A program made the translations under genes and the position numbers. Source: Chryseobacterium oranimense (GTDB lineage Bacteria > Bacteroidota > Bacteroidia > Flavobacteriales > Weeksellaceae). Taken from it: a stretch of DNA of 64,000 nt. The notes under the pieces are model-generated. The model had not been told where the DNA came from and ran no database searches. It saw nothing but the letters and a program-made list of their open reading frames with translations. Below are positions 47,362 through 56,298 of the stretch, one piece after another (the stretch's first letter is position 1; the number at the start of each line of letters is the position of its first letter). The stretch lies in NCBI RefSeq assembly GCF_900129755.1, contig NZ_FQWT01000007.1, positions 124,001 through 188,000 of the forward strand, read 5' to 3'.

Positions 47362-50300
47362 TTAATTCTTTTCAACATTTACCTTAAAATTAACCTCATC
47401 TATTTCGATTTCGTTAAAATTTGAAAGTGAAGATACAATTTCTATTTTATTTGACAAGACCTCTGAGGAAATATATTCCTCATTTTTCTTAACATCTTCA
47501 AGGAAAGGAGAATTCTCTTCGATGGAGATCTTAATTCTGTCTGTCAGTTCAAAGTCTTTATCTTTTCGCAGGTTCTGAATTCTGTTGATGAACTCTCTTG
47601 CGATACCCTCAGATTTTAATTCTTCAGTTAACGTCAAATCTAATGCCACAGTTGTTTTCCCGTCGGAAGTTACTGTCCATCCCGGGATATCTTTCGTAGA
47701 AATTTCCACATCATCAGGGGTAATCTCGTAACCCTGGATGTCTATTTTTCCTTCTTTTTCAAGGCTGGAAATCTGTTCCGCATTCATCTCAGCAATCGCT
47801 CCGCCTACAGTTTTCATGTCTTTTCCTAGCTTAGGACCAAGAGCTTTGAAGTTAGGTTTTATCTGTTTTACAATTAAGTGAGATGCTTCTTCTGCATTGA
47901 TCAACTGTAATTCTTTAACATTCACTTCCTGCTTGATCAGTTCTGCAACGGCCAGGATCTGCTCTTCCGTTTTGGAATCAAGAACCGGTACCAGTACTTT
48001 CTGCAATGGCTGGCGAACTTTTACGTTTTCTTTCTTTCTTAAAGAGAAAACCATGCTCGTGATGTTCTGTGCCAGATGCGTTTTTTCTACAAGATCCTGA
48101 TCGATCAGGCTTTCATCAGCTACAGGGAAATCCGTTAAATGTACAGATTCACCTTTATCTTTTCCTGTTACTTTATTTAAATCCTGATACAATTGATCCA
48201 TAAAGAACGGAGCAATAGGCGCAGATAATTTCGCTACGGTTTCAAGGCATGTATATAAAGTCTGGTAAGCAGAGATTTTATCATCAGAATAATCTCCCTT
48301 CCAGAAACGTCTTCTGCACAGTCTTACGTACCAGTTGCTCAGGTTATCATTCACAAAGGTGCTGATGGCTCTGGCTACTCTTGTCGGTTCATAATCTTCG
48401 TAGAATGCTTTTACTTCTTTGATTAAAAGGTTCAGCTCGGAAAGGATCCATCGGTCGATTTCCGGACGGTTTTCCACTTCTTTTTCTGTATAGTTGAATC
48501 CATCCACATTGGCATACAAGGCAAAGAATGAGTAGGTGTTGTAAAGTGTTCCGAAAAATTTTCTTCTCACCTCATCAATGCCTTCGATATCAAACTTCAG
48601 GTTTTCCCAAGGATTTGCATTCGAGATCATATACCATCTTGTAGCATCCGGACCATATACTGAAAGCGTTTCGAACGGATCTACCGCATTTCCTAAACGT
48701 TTTGACATTTTCTGCCCGTTCTTATCCAGAACAAGCCCGTTACTCATTACATTTTTATAAGCAACAGAATCAAAAACAGCAGTTCCGATCGCGTGAAGCG
48801 TATAGAACCATCCACGGGTCTGGTCAACACCTTCTGCGATGAAGTCAGCAGGGAATGCCTTGTTATTGTCGATCATTTCCTTATTCTCAAACGGATAATG
48901 CAGCTGAGCGTAAGGCATAGATCCTGAATCGAACCAAACGTCGATCAGGTCACTTTCACGGTTCATTGCTTTACCTGAATCAGAAACAAGCACTACTTTG
49001 TCCACTACGTTTTTGTGAAGATCAACCAGTTCATAGTTCTGCTCAGACATATTTCCGATTACAAAACCTTTGAAAGGATTTTCTTTCATGAATCCTGCAG
49101 CAACAGATTTTTCAATCTCATTGTACAATTCCTCTACAGACCCGATGATCTTTTCTTCTTTAAGATCTTCCGTTCTCCAGATTGGCAACGGAATACCCCA
49201 GTATCTTGAACGGGAAAGATTCCAGTCGTTTACATTTTCAAGCCAGTTGGCAAAACGTCCTTCTCCGGTAGCTTTCGGCTTCCAGTTGATTTCTTTGTTT
49301 AAATTAACCAGCCTGTCCTTCACAGCAGTCATTTTCACAAACCATGAATCCAGCGGATAATACAATACCGGCTTATCAGTTCTCCAGCAATGCGGGTAAC
49401 TGTGGACATATTTTTCAACCTTGAAGGCTTTATTTTCAGTTTTTAAAACGATGGCCAGTTCCACATCCCAAGATTTTTCAGGAGCAGTTCCGTCATCATA
49501 ATACTCGTTCTTGATATATTTTCCTGAAAATACTTCAGGCACATTTTCTCCTTTGATGAATTTACCCTGAAGGTCTACAAGAGGAACAAGGTTATCATTC
49601 TCGTCTTTTACCAACATTGGAGGAATTCCGTTTTCCTTTCCGACTCTGGCATCATCTGCACCAAAAGTAGGAGCAATATGAACGATACCCGTACCGTCTT
49701 CAGTCGTTACAAAATCCCCGATGATCACTCTGAATGCTTTTTCAGGTGAATCGTTAGGAGTAAACCAAGGGATAAGCTGCTCGTATTGAGTCCCTGCAAG
49801 CTGCTCTCCTGTGAATTCTTTTATAATTTTGAAAGGAATGACTTTGCTTGCTTCAGTATAAGCTGCAAAATCTTCATCCGTTCCTTCCGCATATTTCTTA
49901 CCGAACACTTTAGGTAAAAGAACCCTTGCCAATACAATGGTGATAGGCTCAAATGTATATTGGTTGAACGTTTTAACCAAAACATATTCAATATCTCTTC
50001 CTACTGCCAAAGCTGTGTTGGAAGGTAAGGTCCATGGAGTAGTGGTCCATGCTAAAACATGCACATCTCCATCCACCTCATTAAACAGTTCAGAAGTTTC
50101 TTTTTTCGCTTTGAACTGTGCCACTACCGTAGTATCCGAAACATCACGGTAAGTTCCCGGCTGGTTAAGTTCGTGGGAAGAAAGTCCTGTTCCTGCTTTT
50201 GGGGAATAAGGTTGGATCGTATAACCCTTGTACAATAATTCTTTATCATACAATTGTTTCAGCAGCCACCAAACGGTCTCCATATATTTGGATTTGTAGG

Positions 50301-50751
50301 TGATATAAGGATCATCAAGGTCTACCCAGTATCCGATTTTCTCTGTAAGGTTATTCCATACGTCAGTATACCGCATTACCGCTTCACGGCAGGCTTTGTT
50401 GTAATCTTCAATTGAAATCTTTTTGCCAATATCTTCTTTCGTAATTCCTAATTCCTTTTCTACGCCCAGTTCCACAGGAAGTCCGTGTGTATCCCAGCCC
50501 GCTTTACGGAAAACCTGTTTCCCGTTCTGCGTCTGGAAACGACAGAAAATATCCTTTAATGCTCTGGCCATAACGTGGTGAATTCCGGGCATACCATTTG
50601 CTGAAGGCGGACCTTCATAAAAAACAAACTCGGCGTTACCCTCGCGAATCTCAACACTTTTACTGAACGTTTTATTCTGTTTCCAAAACTCCGATACATT
50701 CTCGGCTATGTCAATAAGGTTGAGGTTTTTGTATTCTTTAAATTGGCTCAT
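47362..50751 (-). CDS. ileS: Isoleucyl-tRNA synthetase
   Basis: An 1129-residue class I synthetase charging tRNA-Ile. The HIGH-type motif is PGIHH near residue 56 and the KMSKS motif is KMSKRLGN at about 690. The editing domain lies between (WTTTPWTLPSN, GTGIVHIAPTFG). The length and the HH/KMSKR forms fit the eukaryote-like IleS type (type 2), which in other bacteria correlates with mupirocin tolerance. The C-terminal zinc finger of the shorter bacterial IleS is not seen. A -7 box TAAATTTG lies at 50788-50795. Confidence 0.96.
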   Translation of the reverse strand: MSQFKEYKNLNLIDIAENVSEFWKQNKTFSKSVEIREGNAEFVFYEGPPSANGMPGIHHVMARALKDIFCRFQTQNGKQVFRKAGWDTHGLPVELGVEKELGITKEDIGKKISIEDYNKACREAVMRYTDVWNNLTEKIGYWVDLDDPYITYKSKYMETVWWLLKQLYDKELLYKGYTIQPYSPKAGTGLSSHELNQPGTYRDVSDTTVVAQFKAKKETSELFNEVDGDVHVLAWTTTPWTLPSNTALAVGRDIEYVLVKTFNQYTFEPITIVLARVLLPKVFGKKYAEGTDEDFAAYTEASKVIPFKIIKEFTGEQLAGTQYEQLIPWFTPNDSPEKAFRVIIGDFVTTEDGTGIVHIAPTFGADDARVGKENGIPPMLVKDENDNLVPLVDLQGKFIKGENVPEVFSGKYIKNEYYDDGTAPEKSWDVELAIVLKTENKAFKVEKYVHSYPHCWRTDKPVLYYPLDSWFVKMTAVKDRLVNLNKEINWKPKATGEGRFANWLENVNDWNLSRSRYWGIPLPIWRTEDLKEEKIIGSVEELYNEIEKSVAAGFMKENPFKGFVIGNMSEQNYELVDLHKNVVDKVVLVSDSGKAMNRESDLIDVWFDSGSMPYAQLHYPFENKEMIDNNKAFPADFIAEGVDQTRGWFYTLHAIGTAVFDSVAYKNVMSNGLVLDKNGQKMSKRLGNAVDPFETLSVYGPDATRWYMISNANPWENLKFDIEGIDEVRRKFFGTLYNTYSFFALYANVDGFNYTEKEVENRPEIDRWILSELNLLIKEVKAFYEDYEPTRVARAISTFVNDNLSNWYVRLCRRRFWKGDYSDDKISAYQTLYTCLETVAKLSAPIAPFFMDQLYQDLNKVTGKDKGESVHLTDFPVADESLIDQDLVEKTHLAQNITSMVFSLRKKENVKVRQPLQKVLVPVLDSKTEEQILAVAELIKQEVNVKELQLINAEEASHLIVKQIKPNFKALGPKLGKDMKTVGGAIAEMNAEQISSLEKEGKIDIQGYEITPDDVEISTKDIPGWTVTSDGKTTVALDLTLTEELKSEGIAREFINRIQNLRKDKDFELTDRIKISIEENSPFLEDVKKNEEYISSEVLSNKIEIVSSLSNFNEIEIDEVNFKVNVEKN

Positions 50752-50787
50752 TGTAAATATCTCAATATCGTTGATTAATTAAGTCTG

Positions 50788-50795
50788 CAAATTTA
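50788..50795 (-). promoter_or_regulatory. -7 promoter box for ileS
   Basis: Minus-strand TAAATTTG fits TAnnTTTG, 36 bases before the ileS ATG. No T-box leader is seen. Confidence 0.55.
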
Positions 50796-51115
50796 GTGAT
50801 TTTTGTCGGTTTATAAGATATGTTTTATTTAGCTTATATCTATTAAAAAGTCAATTTCAGAAATATAAATGCAGAATGAAGTTTGAAGGTGAATAGTGAA
50901 GAGTGAATAGGTGAATTTTTCTTGTGGTTTACACTGTTTTTCACAGTTGTTTTATTCAATAGGAGCGGGCTTTAGCCCGCCTAAAAATGGGCTATATTCA
51001 TTAGGCTTTAGCCAAAATTTAAAATCAAAAGCCATGGCTTTCACAAATGGCATATTTTTCACAGCAATAATATAAAAATTTCGTAAATTTCAATAGATCC
51101 CAAAACCAATGTCGT
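50796..51115. repeat. Spacer with stacked GGCTTTAGCC-type palindromes
   Basis: Three palindromes follow one another: GCGGGCTTTAGCCCGC (50965-50980), GGCTTTAGCC (51004-51013) and AAAGCCATGGCTTT (51028-51041), with GGGCTA between. Upstream (50890-50925) GTGAATAGTGAAGAGTGAATAGGTGAA is a short direct repeat. The words are typical of dispersed flavobacterial intergenic repeats. No gene is seen. A weak TAAATTTC at 51081-51088 may be the -7 box of the M23 peptidase gene. Confidence 0.65.
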
Positions 51116-52804
51116 ATGAAAATTTTCTGCAAACTACTCTTCATTGCTTACTTTCTAAATTATTTTGCAGCATCAGCGCAGAATAATTATCCGCAAAACT
51201 ATTTCCGGAATCCGTTGAATATCCCCATGCAGCTGGCAGCCAATTTTGGAGCCGTCCGTTCCAATCATTTTCATATGGGCTTGGATCTGAGAACCAACAG
51301 CCAGGAAAATTTATCGGTTGTTGCGGCGGCTGACGGTTATGTAAGCAGGATAAAAGTAGAACGCTACGGTTTTGGAAATGCAGTTTATATCACCCACCCC
51401 AATGGCTATACTACAGTTTATGCTCATCTCAATAAATATTTTGACCAGCTGGATGGATATGTAAAAGAAAGACAGTACAAAGACGAAAAATGGGAGCAGG
51501 ATATCACTTTTTCTCCCGGGCAGTTTCCCGTAACTAAAGGCCAGGTCATCGCTTTAAGCGGAAATACCGGAGGTTCGGCCGGACCGCATTTACATTTTGA
51601 AGTCAGGGATACTAAAACGGAAGAATGTATCAATCCTCTGCTTTTTGGCTTTAATATTCCGGACCGTGTTGTTCCTACGATCAGCGGGCTGTATTGGTAT
51701 GACCGTCGTTTCAGTACTTATGAGCCCGGGGCAAATGGAATTCCGGTTAAAAAAGCCGGCAATGCATATACAACAGATATTATCCAGGTTACTTCACCGG
51801 AAATAAGCTTTGCGGTTAAAGCTGTGGATAAAGCCAATCAGGGATTTAACCTTGGAATTTATCAGGCAGATCTGTTGATGGATGGTAAGTTGATCTATAG
51901 TTTTTCCATTGATAAAGTAAGCTATGATGATACCCGCTATCTCAATGGCTGTATAGATTACACAAAGTTTTCGAGAGATAAAATGAGTATCCAGCACTTA
52001 TCCGAATTACCGGGAATGAAACTGAAGAATTACAATTCATCCGGTAAAACAGGAATTATTCACCTTGAGGATGACAGTGTTCACAATATTGAAATTGTTT
52101 TAAAGGACGTTAACGGAAACACCAGTAAGCTGGTCACAAAAGTTCGTTATGCTGTAAATTCACAGCAGGTAACTCCTTCGGATCAATTGGTAAAACCGGA
52201 TGAAGCAAAAACAGTAAGTACCGAAAATGCGGCAATAAATCTTAGTAAAAATGCAGTGTATGATGCGGTGAACTTTAAAATAGGTGAAAAACCGGCTTCC
52301 CATCCGGCTGCAATTTCCAATACTGTTGTTCTGCAGACTGCATACATTCCGGTTCATGATTATTTTACACTGAAAATAAAACCCAACAGGAAACTATCAA
52401 CTGAAGAAAAGAATAAACTGGTTATGCTGTTTGATTACGGAAGTGATACGGATGCCGTAAAAGCAAAATGGAATGGAGACCGGGCAGAGGCAGAATTTAA
52501 CAGACTTGGTACGGCAGTTCTGCTGTTGGATGAAAGTTTACCTTCTGTTTCTGCGAACTGGAAAGAAGGAGCCCTTGTAAACAACAGTAGTTTACGATTA
52601 AAAGGAACGGCTAAAGTGGGTGATATTGCTTCATTCCGTGCGGAACTGGATGGGAAATGGCTCCGCTTTGCCCGGTTAAAAGACGATTTTGTCTATGTTT
52701 TTGATGAAAAATGTCCAAAAGGCTCAGGTTCACATGTCTTAAAAATAACAACAATCAATACGGCAGGAAACACTAATACGCAAACTTTTACTTTCCAACG
52801 GTAA
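51116..52804 (+). CDS. M23-family metallopeptidase
   Basis: A 562-residue exported zinc peptidase, probably a cell-wall endopeptidase cutting peptidoglycan cross-links. Signal peptide to about residue 21 (AASAQ). The LytM/M23 core has HFHMGLD (H53, D57) and HLHFE (H158 and H160) around the zinc. The remaining 380 residues, with repeated beta-sandwich-like segments, are typical of flavobacterial members. Both zinc motifs are intact, so the protein should be active. Confidence 0.9.
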   Translation: MKIFCKLLFIAYFLNYFAASAQNNYPQNYFRNPLNIPMQLAANFGAVRSNHFHMGLDLRTNSQENLSVVAAADGYVSRIKVERYGFGNAVYITHPNGYTTVYAHLNKYFDQLDGYVKERQYKDEKWEQDITFSPGQFPVTKGQVIALSGNTGGSAGPHLHFEVRDTKTEECINPLLFGFNIPDRVVPTISGLYWYDRRFSTYEPGANGIPVKKAGNAYTTDIIQVTSPEISFAVKAVDKANQGFNLGIYQADLLMDGKLIYSFSIDKVSYDDTRYLNGCIDYTKFSRDKMSIQHLSELPGMKLKNYNSSGKTGIIHLEDDSVHNIEIVLKDVNGNTSKLVTKVRYAVNSQQVTPSDQLVKPDEAKTVSTENAAINLSKNAVYDAVNFKIGEKPASHPAAISNTVVLQTAYIPVHDYFTLKIKPNRKLSTEEKNKLVMLFDYGSDTDAVKAKWNGDRAEAEFNRLGTAVLLLDESLPSVSANWKEGALVNNSSLRLKGTAKVGDIASFRAELDGKWLRFARLKDDFVYVFDEKCPKGSGSHVLKITTINTAGNTNTQTFTFQR

Positions 52805-52865
52805 AATGATAACGCTCAATAATTGTTAAATCTTTTAATCATTCAATCTTTTAATTTTAAATAAA

Positions 52866-52873
52866 TAAATTTG
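52866..52873 (+). promoter_or_regulatory. -7 promoter box for the PaaK-like gene
   Basis: TAAATTTG fits TAnnTTTG. The start at 52893 follows after 19 bases, which supports translation from TTG. Confidence 0.55.
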
Positions 52874-52892
52874 TCTTTTAAAAATAAAATCA

Positions 52893-54185
52893 TTGGAATT
52901 CTATCCGGCCATCGAAAAATCAGGTATCCAGGAAATAAAAAAGTTTCAGGAGCAAAAGCTTCAGGAGCTTCTGGCTTATCTTGAGACTCATTCACCTTTT
53001 TATCAGAAATTATTCAAAGAAAATAATATCAATCCTGCAGATATCCGCACATTGGAAGATCTGCAGAAGATTCCGACCACTACAAAGAATGATCTGCAGC
53101 AGTACAATCACGATTTTTTCTGTATTTCGCAGGACAAAATTGTGGATTACAGCACCACCTCAGGAACTTTGGGTGATCCGGTCACTTTTGGATTGTCTGA
53201 TAATGATCTTGAAAGACTGGCCTACAATGAAGCCATTTCTTTTGCCTGTGCCGGAATTCAGAAAGGAGATGTCGTTCAGATGATCACCACCATCGACAAA
53301 AGATTTATGGCAGGGCTTGCTTATTTTCTGGGGTTAAGGAAAATGGGAGCCAGTGTGGTAAGAATGGGCCCCGGAATTCCCGAGCTTCAGTGGGATTCTA
53401 TTTTCAGATACAAGCCTAAATACTTAATTACAGTACCTTCTTTTCTTTTGAAAATGATAGATTATGCTGAAAAAAATGGACTGGATTATAAAAATTCAAG
53501 TGTTTACGGAGCGGTATGTATCGGGGAAAGCATCAAAAACCAGGATTTTACCGACAATATCCTTTCGCAGAAGATCAAAGAAAAATGGAACATTAAATTG
53601 TTTTCCACCTATGCCTCCACAGAAATGAGTACCGCATTCACGGAATGTGAATTTCAGATCGGCGGCCATCATCACCCTGAACTCATTATCACGGAAATCC
53701 TTGACGATAACGAAATTCCTGTTCAGGAAGGTGAAAACGGAGAGCTGACCATCACTACTTTAGGGGTAGAAGCCATTCCTTTGCTTCGCTTTAAGACCGG
53801 GGATATTGTTAAGGCTCATTATGAACCGTGTCAATGTGGAAGAAACACGATGAGGCTGGGCCCGGTTGTCGGAAGAAAACAGCAGATGATCAAGTACAAA
53901 GGGACGACACTTTATCCGCCTGCGATGAATGATATTTTAAATGATTTTAGTACCATTTTGTGTTATCAGATTGTTATTCAGTCTGACGAAATTGGTTTGG
54001 ATGAAATTATTATCAGGCTGAGCACAGAAGAGGACCATGAAACTTTTGTCAATGAAGTTCGTGATCATTTCCGGGCAAAGCTAAGGGTAAGTCCTAAAAT
54101 TGAGATCATAGATTTTGATATCCTTTCCAAAACCGTTTTCAACCCAAACAGCAGAAAACCGATTACCTTCATAGATTTAAGATAA
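52893..54185 (+). CDS. Phenylacetate-CoA ligase-like AMP-forming enzyme
   Basis: A 430-residue adenylate-forming enzyme of the PaaK type. The P-loop-like motif is STTSGTLGDPV at about 90, FSTYASTEMS is the YGxTE-type motif at about 240, and RFKTGDIVKAHYEPCQCGRN contains the conserved Asp and two Cys. The start is a TTG; no in-frame ATG fits. It should activate an aryl or aliphatic carboxylate as CoA or ACP thioester. Given the nearby pigment cluster, 4-coumarate is a candidate substrate, but this is inference, since an unrelated gene and a terminator separate it from the cluster. Confidence 0.85.
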   Translation: MEFYPAIEKSGIQEIKKFQEQKLQELLAYLETHSPFYQKLFKENNINPADIRTLEDLQKIPTTTKNDLQQYNHDFFCISQDKIVDYSTTSGTLGDPVTFGLSDNDLERLAYNEAISFACAGIQKGDVVQMITTIDKRFMAGLAYFLGLRKMGASVVRMGPGIPELQWDSIFRYKPKYLITVPSFLLKMIDYAEKNGLDYKNSSVYGAVCIGESIKNQDFTDNILSQKIKEKWNIKLFSTYASTEMSTAFTECEFQIGGHHHPELIITEILDDNEIPVQEGENGELTITTLGVEAIPLLRFKTGDIVKAHYEPCQCGRNTMRLGPVVGRKQQMIKYKGTTLYPPAMNDILNDFSTILCYQIVIQSDEIGLDEIIIRLSTEEDHETFVNEVRDHFRAKLRVSPKIEIIDFDILSKTVFNPNSRKPITFIDLR

Positions 54186-54277
54186 AAATACATCACAAAC
54201 ATGAAAAAATGTTGGCTTGAAAGCCAATCATTACAGTGAAAAAAAGTAAAAGCAGTTCAGCAGACCAATATTTATAA

Positions 54278-54285
54278 TATATTTG
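54278..54285 (+). promoter_or_regulatory. -7 promoter box for the 54313 gene
   Basis: TATATTTG fits TAnnTTTG, 27 bases before the ATG. A small hairpin TTGGCT/AGCCAA (54212-54227) precedes it and may end the PaaK-like transcript. Confidence 0.5.
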
Positions 54286-54312
54286 AAACTTAATTTTTAG
54301 AAACCTATAACC

Positions 54313-54918
54313 ATGAAAAAATTATTATTGCTATTATTTGTAGCAATGACAACAGTGGCTTTTGCCCAAAATCAAATCAATATTGAATCCGGAAATTTCG
54401 ATTTCTTAAAAGACCAGACCGAAGTGAATGTGCAGTTGAAGTTCGATAATGCTGTTTATCAGGAGAAAAATTTTACAGAGGCACAGTATATAGAAAACAG
54501 GAAAGCAGATATTACTGCTAAAAAAAGTGAAGCGGTCTGGAAAAACTGGGAATATCAGTGGGGGCAGTTTAAAACTTCAGAATATTTGAATTATTTCTTT
54601 GAGGGAATCAACAGCAAATCAAAAAAAGTAACATTTAAAAATGATACTAAAGCAAAATATACCCTAATCATTGATGCAAAATGGATTTATGCAGGCTGGT
54701 ACGGCGGAATGATCGGTTCACAGGAAGCTAAATTAACTGCGGACCTGACGTTTGTAGAGACAGATAATCCGTCAAATGTGGTGATGAGGTTACAGGCTGA
54801 TAAAATCCAGGGGAAAAAGATGAACAAGGATTTTGCCTGGGAATACGGAAGAATTGCCGGAGCTTATGAAGTGACAGGTAAAAAACTCGGAGCAGAAATA
54901 AAAAAAGCACTTAAATAA
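54313..54918 (+). CDS. Secreted protein of unknown function
   Basis: A 201-residue protein with a clear signal peptide (to about residue 18, ending AFAQ). The mature part has NIESGNFDFLKDQTEVNVQL, then Lys/Trp-rich AVWKNWEYQWGQFKTSEYLN and a C-terminal beta-rich half (KYTLIIDAKWIYAGWYGGMIG, AKLTADLTFVE). I do not recognise the family. It has its own promoter box and terminator and sits beside the pigment cluster, so it may be an independent envelope gene. Confidence 0.75.
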   Translation: MKKLLLLLFVAMTTVAFAQNQINIESGNFDFLKDQTEVNVQLKFDNAVYQEKNFTEAQYIENRKADITAKKSEAVWKNWEYQWGQFKTSEYLNYFFEGINSKSKKVTFKNDTKAKYTLIIDAKWIYAGWYGGMIGSQEAKLTADLTFVETDNPSNVVMRLQADKIQGKKMNKDFAWEYGRIAGAYEVTGKKLGAEIKKALK

Positions 54919-54921
54919 AAC

Positions 54922-54950
54922 AAAAGGGTCTGAATTTTTTAGACCCTTTT
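54922..54950. terminator. Bidirectional terminator at the pigment-cluster border
   Basis: AAAAGGGTCT (54922-54931) pairs perfectly with AGACCCTTTT (54941-54950); the loop is GAATTTTTT. It separates the 54313 gene from the converging flavin enzyme. Confidence 0.92.
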
Positions 54951-56201
54951 TTATGATTGTTCCTGCTGTTTCTCCATTTTGATGAGGTTGGCAAGGTTTT
55001 TAATAACCGTATCGTGCTTTCTTACAAAAGGATTGTCCTTATTCCAGACATAGCCGGCTAAAACCGCACATATTTTCCTTTTCACATCTTCATTTTCAGG
55101 CCTGTGGAAAAATAATTCCTGAAGATTTCCCGTATACCATTCCTTCACATAAGTAGTGAAAACATCTACGCCATAAAGAATATAATCCGTGTACTCTTTC
55201 TGCCAGTCAATTTTCTCACCATTAAGCTGTCTTAGAGCCAATTTCGCGGCAAGCATTCCTGATTCCGTAGCAAATGCCATTCCTGATGAAAAAACAGGGT
55301 CAAGGAACTCAGATGCATTTCCGGTCAGGGCATATCCATCCCCAAACAGCTGCTTTACCGAGCAGGAATAATCTTTCAGATGCCTTGGCTCAAAAAGAAA
55401 ATCCACATTGCCAAAACGTTTTACATAATAATCAGAAAGAGAAATGGCTTTTCTTAGTGCTTCTGTCGTATCACCGTTTTCAGATAGGTTTTCAATATAA
55501 TCTGTAGGTCCTACAATTCCTACGCTCGTATTACCGTTGGAAAAGGGGATTACCCAAAGCCATACTTCAGTTTCAATAATATCAAAAGAAATAAGAGTAC
55601 CTTCTTCGCCTTCCTCCCTGTTAATATCCTTTACATGAGAAAAAATGGCAGAATGTGGAGACAGTTTAGAAGGTTTTTCAAGATCAAGCAATCTGGGAAG
55701 CACTCTTCCGTAGCCACTTGAATCGATCACAAACTTAGAGTGGATCTCCTTTGTTTCACCGTCTTTATTTTTTACCGTAGTTACAGAATCTGTGCCATTG
55801 AACCGGATATCAACAACTTCCGTTTCAAATTCAAGATCAATGCCCTTGTTGATTACTTCCTGGGCCAGTGTATTATCAAAATCAGCTCTTGGAACCTGCC
55901 AGGTCCAGTCCCAGCCTTCACCAAACTTGTCACTGAAATCAAAAATGCAGACTTCATGGCCTCTTAAAAAACGTGCTCCAAGCTTTTTTTCGAAGCCCAT
56001 TTTATCCAGAGCCGGAAAAAGGCCTGCTTCATCAAAATGATCCATTACCCTGGGAATTAAGCTTTCGCCTACCACCAGTCTTGGGAATTTTGTCTTTTCA
56101 ACAACCTTTACGTTGACGTTGTTCTTCTTTAAGTATGAAGAAGATACGCATCCGGAAGGTCCAGCACCGATTACGAGAACGTCAACAAATTCTTTGCTCA
56201 T
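54951..56201 (-). CDS. FAD-dependent halogenase/oxygenase-like enzyme
   Basis: A 416-residue flavoprotein. The FAD motif is IGAGPSG (G12, G14, G17), with VVGESLIPRV following. The halogenase signature WxWxIP is present as WLWVIP (W214-P219), and GFEKKLGARF has Lys72/73 where phenol-type halogenases keep the catalytic lysine. WDWTWQVPRADFD is a second Trp-rich motif shared by the wider halogenase/geranylgeranyl-reductase family. It is divergent from the tyrosine ammonia-lyase and part of the flexirubin-type cluster. It could chlorinate or hydroxylate the aromatic head; known flexirubins include chlorinated ones. Which reaction is not decidable here. Confidence 0.8.
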   Translation of the reverse strand: MSKEFVDVLVIGAGPSGCVSSSYLKKNNVNVKVVEKTKFPRLVVGESLIPRVMDHFDEAGLFPALDKMGFEKKLGARFLRGHEVCIFDFSDKFGEGWDWTWQVPRADFDNTLAQEVINKGIDLEFETEVVDIRFNGTDSVTTVKNKDGETKEIHSKFVIDSSGYGRVLPRLLDLEKPSKLSPHSAIFSHVKDINREEGEEGTLISFDIIETEVWLWVIPFSNGNTSVGIVGPTDYIENLSENGDTTEALRKAISLSDYYVKRFGNVDFLFEPRHLKDYSCSVKQLFGDGYALTGNASEFLDPVFSSGMAFATESGMLAAKLALRQLNGEKIDWQKEYTDYILYGVDVFTTYVKEWYTGNLQELFFHRPENEDVKRKICAVLAGYVWNKDNPFVRKHDTVIKNLANLIKMEKQQEQS

Positions 56202-56229
56202 CTTGATTTTTTATTTTAATAATAACTTC

Positions 56230-56237
56230 TATCTTTG
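56230..56237 (+). promoter_or_regulatory. -7 box for the ammonia-lyase operon
   Basis: TATCTTTG fits TAnnTTTG, 61 bases before the ATG at 56299. It overlaps the start region of the divergent flavin enzyme gene. Confidence 0.6.
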
Positions 56238-56270
56238 CCGCTAAATTAGTGACAAATAATTAATATTTTA

Positions 56271-56278
56271 CAAAATTA
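56271..56278 (-). promoter_or_regulatory. -7 box for the divergent flavin enzyme
   Basis: Minus-strand TAATTTTG fits TAnnTTTG. It lies downstream of the plus-strand -7 box, so the two transcripts would overlap by about 20 bases at their 5' ends. That overlap could couple the two. Confidence 0.5.
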
Positions 56279-56298
56279 GCAACTATTACTTTTAATTG

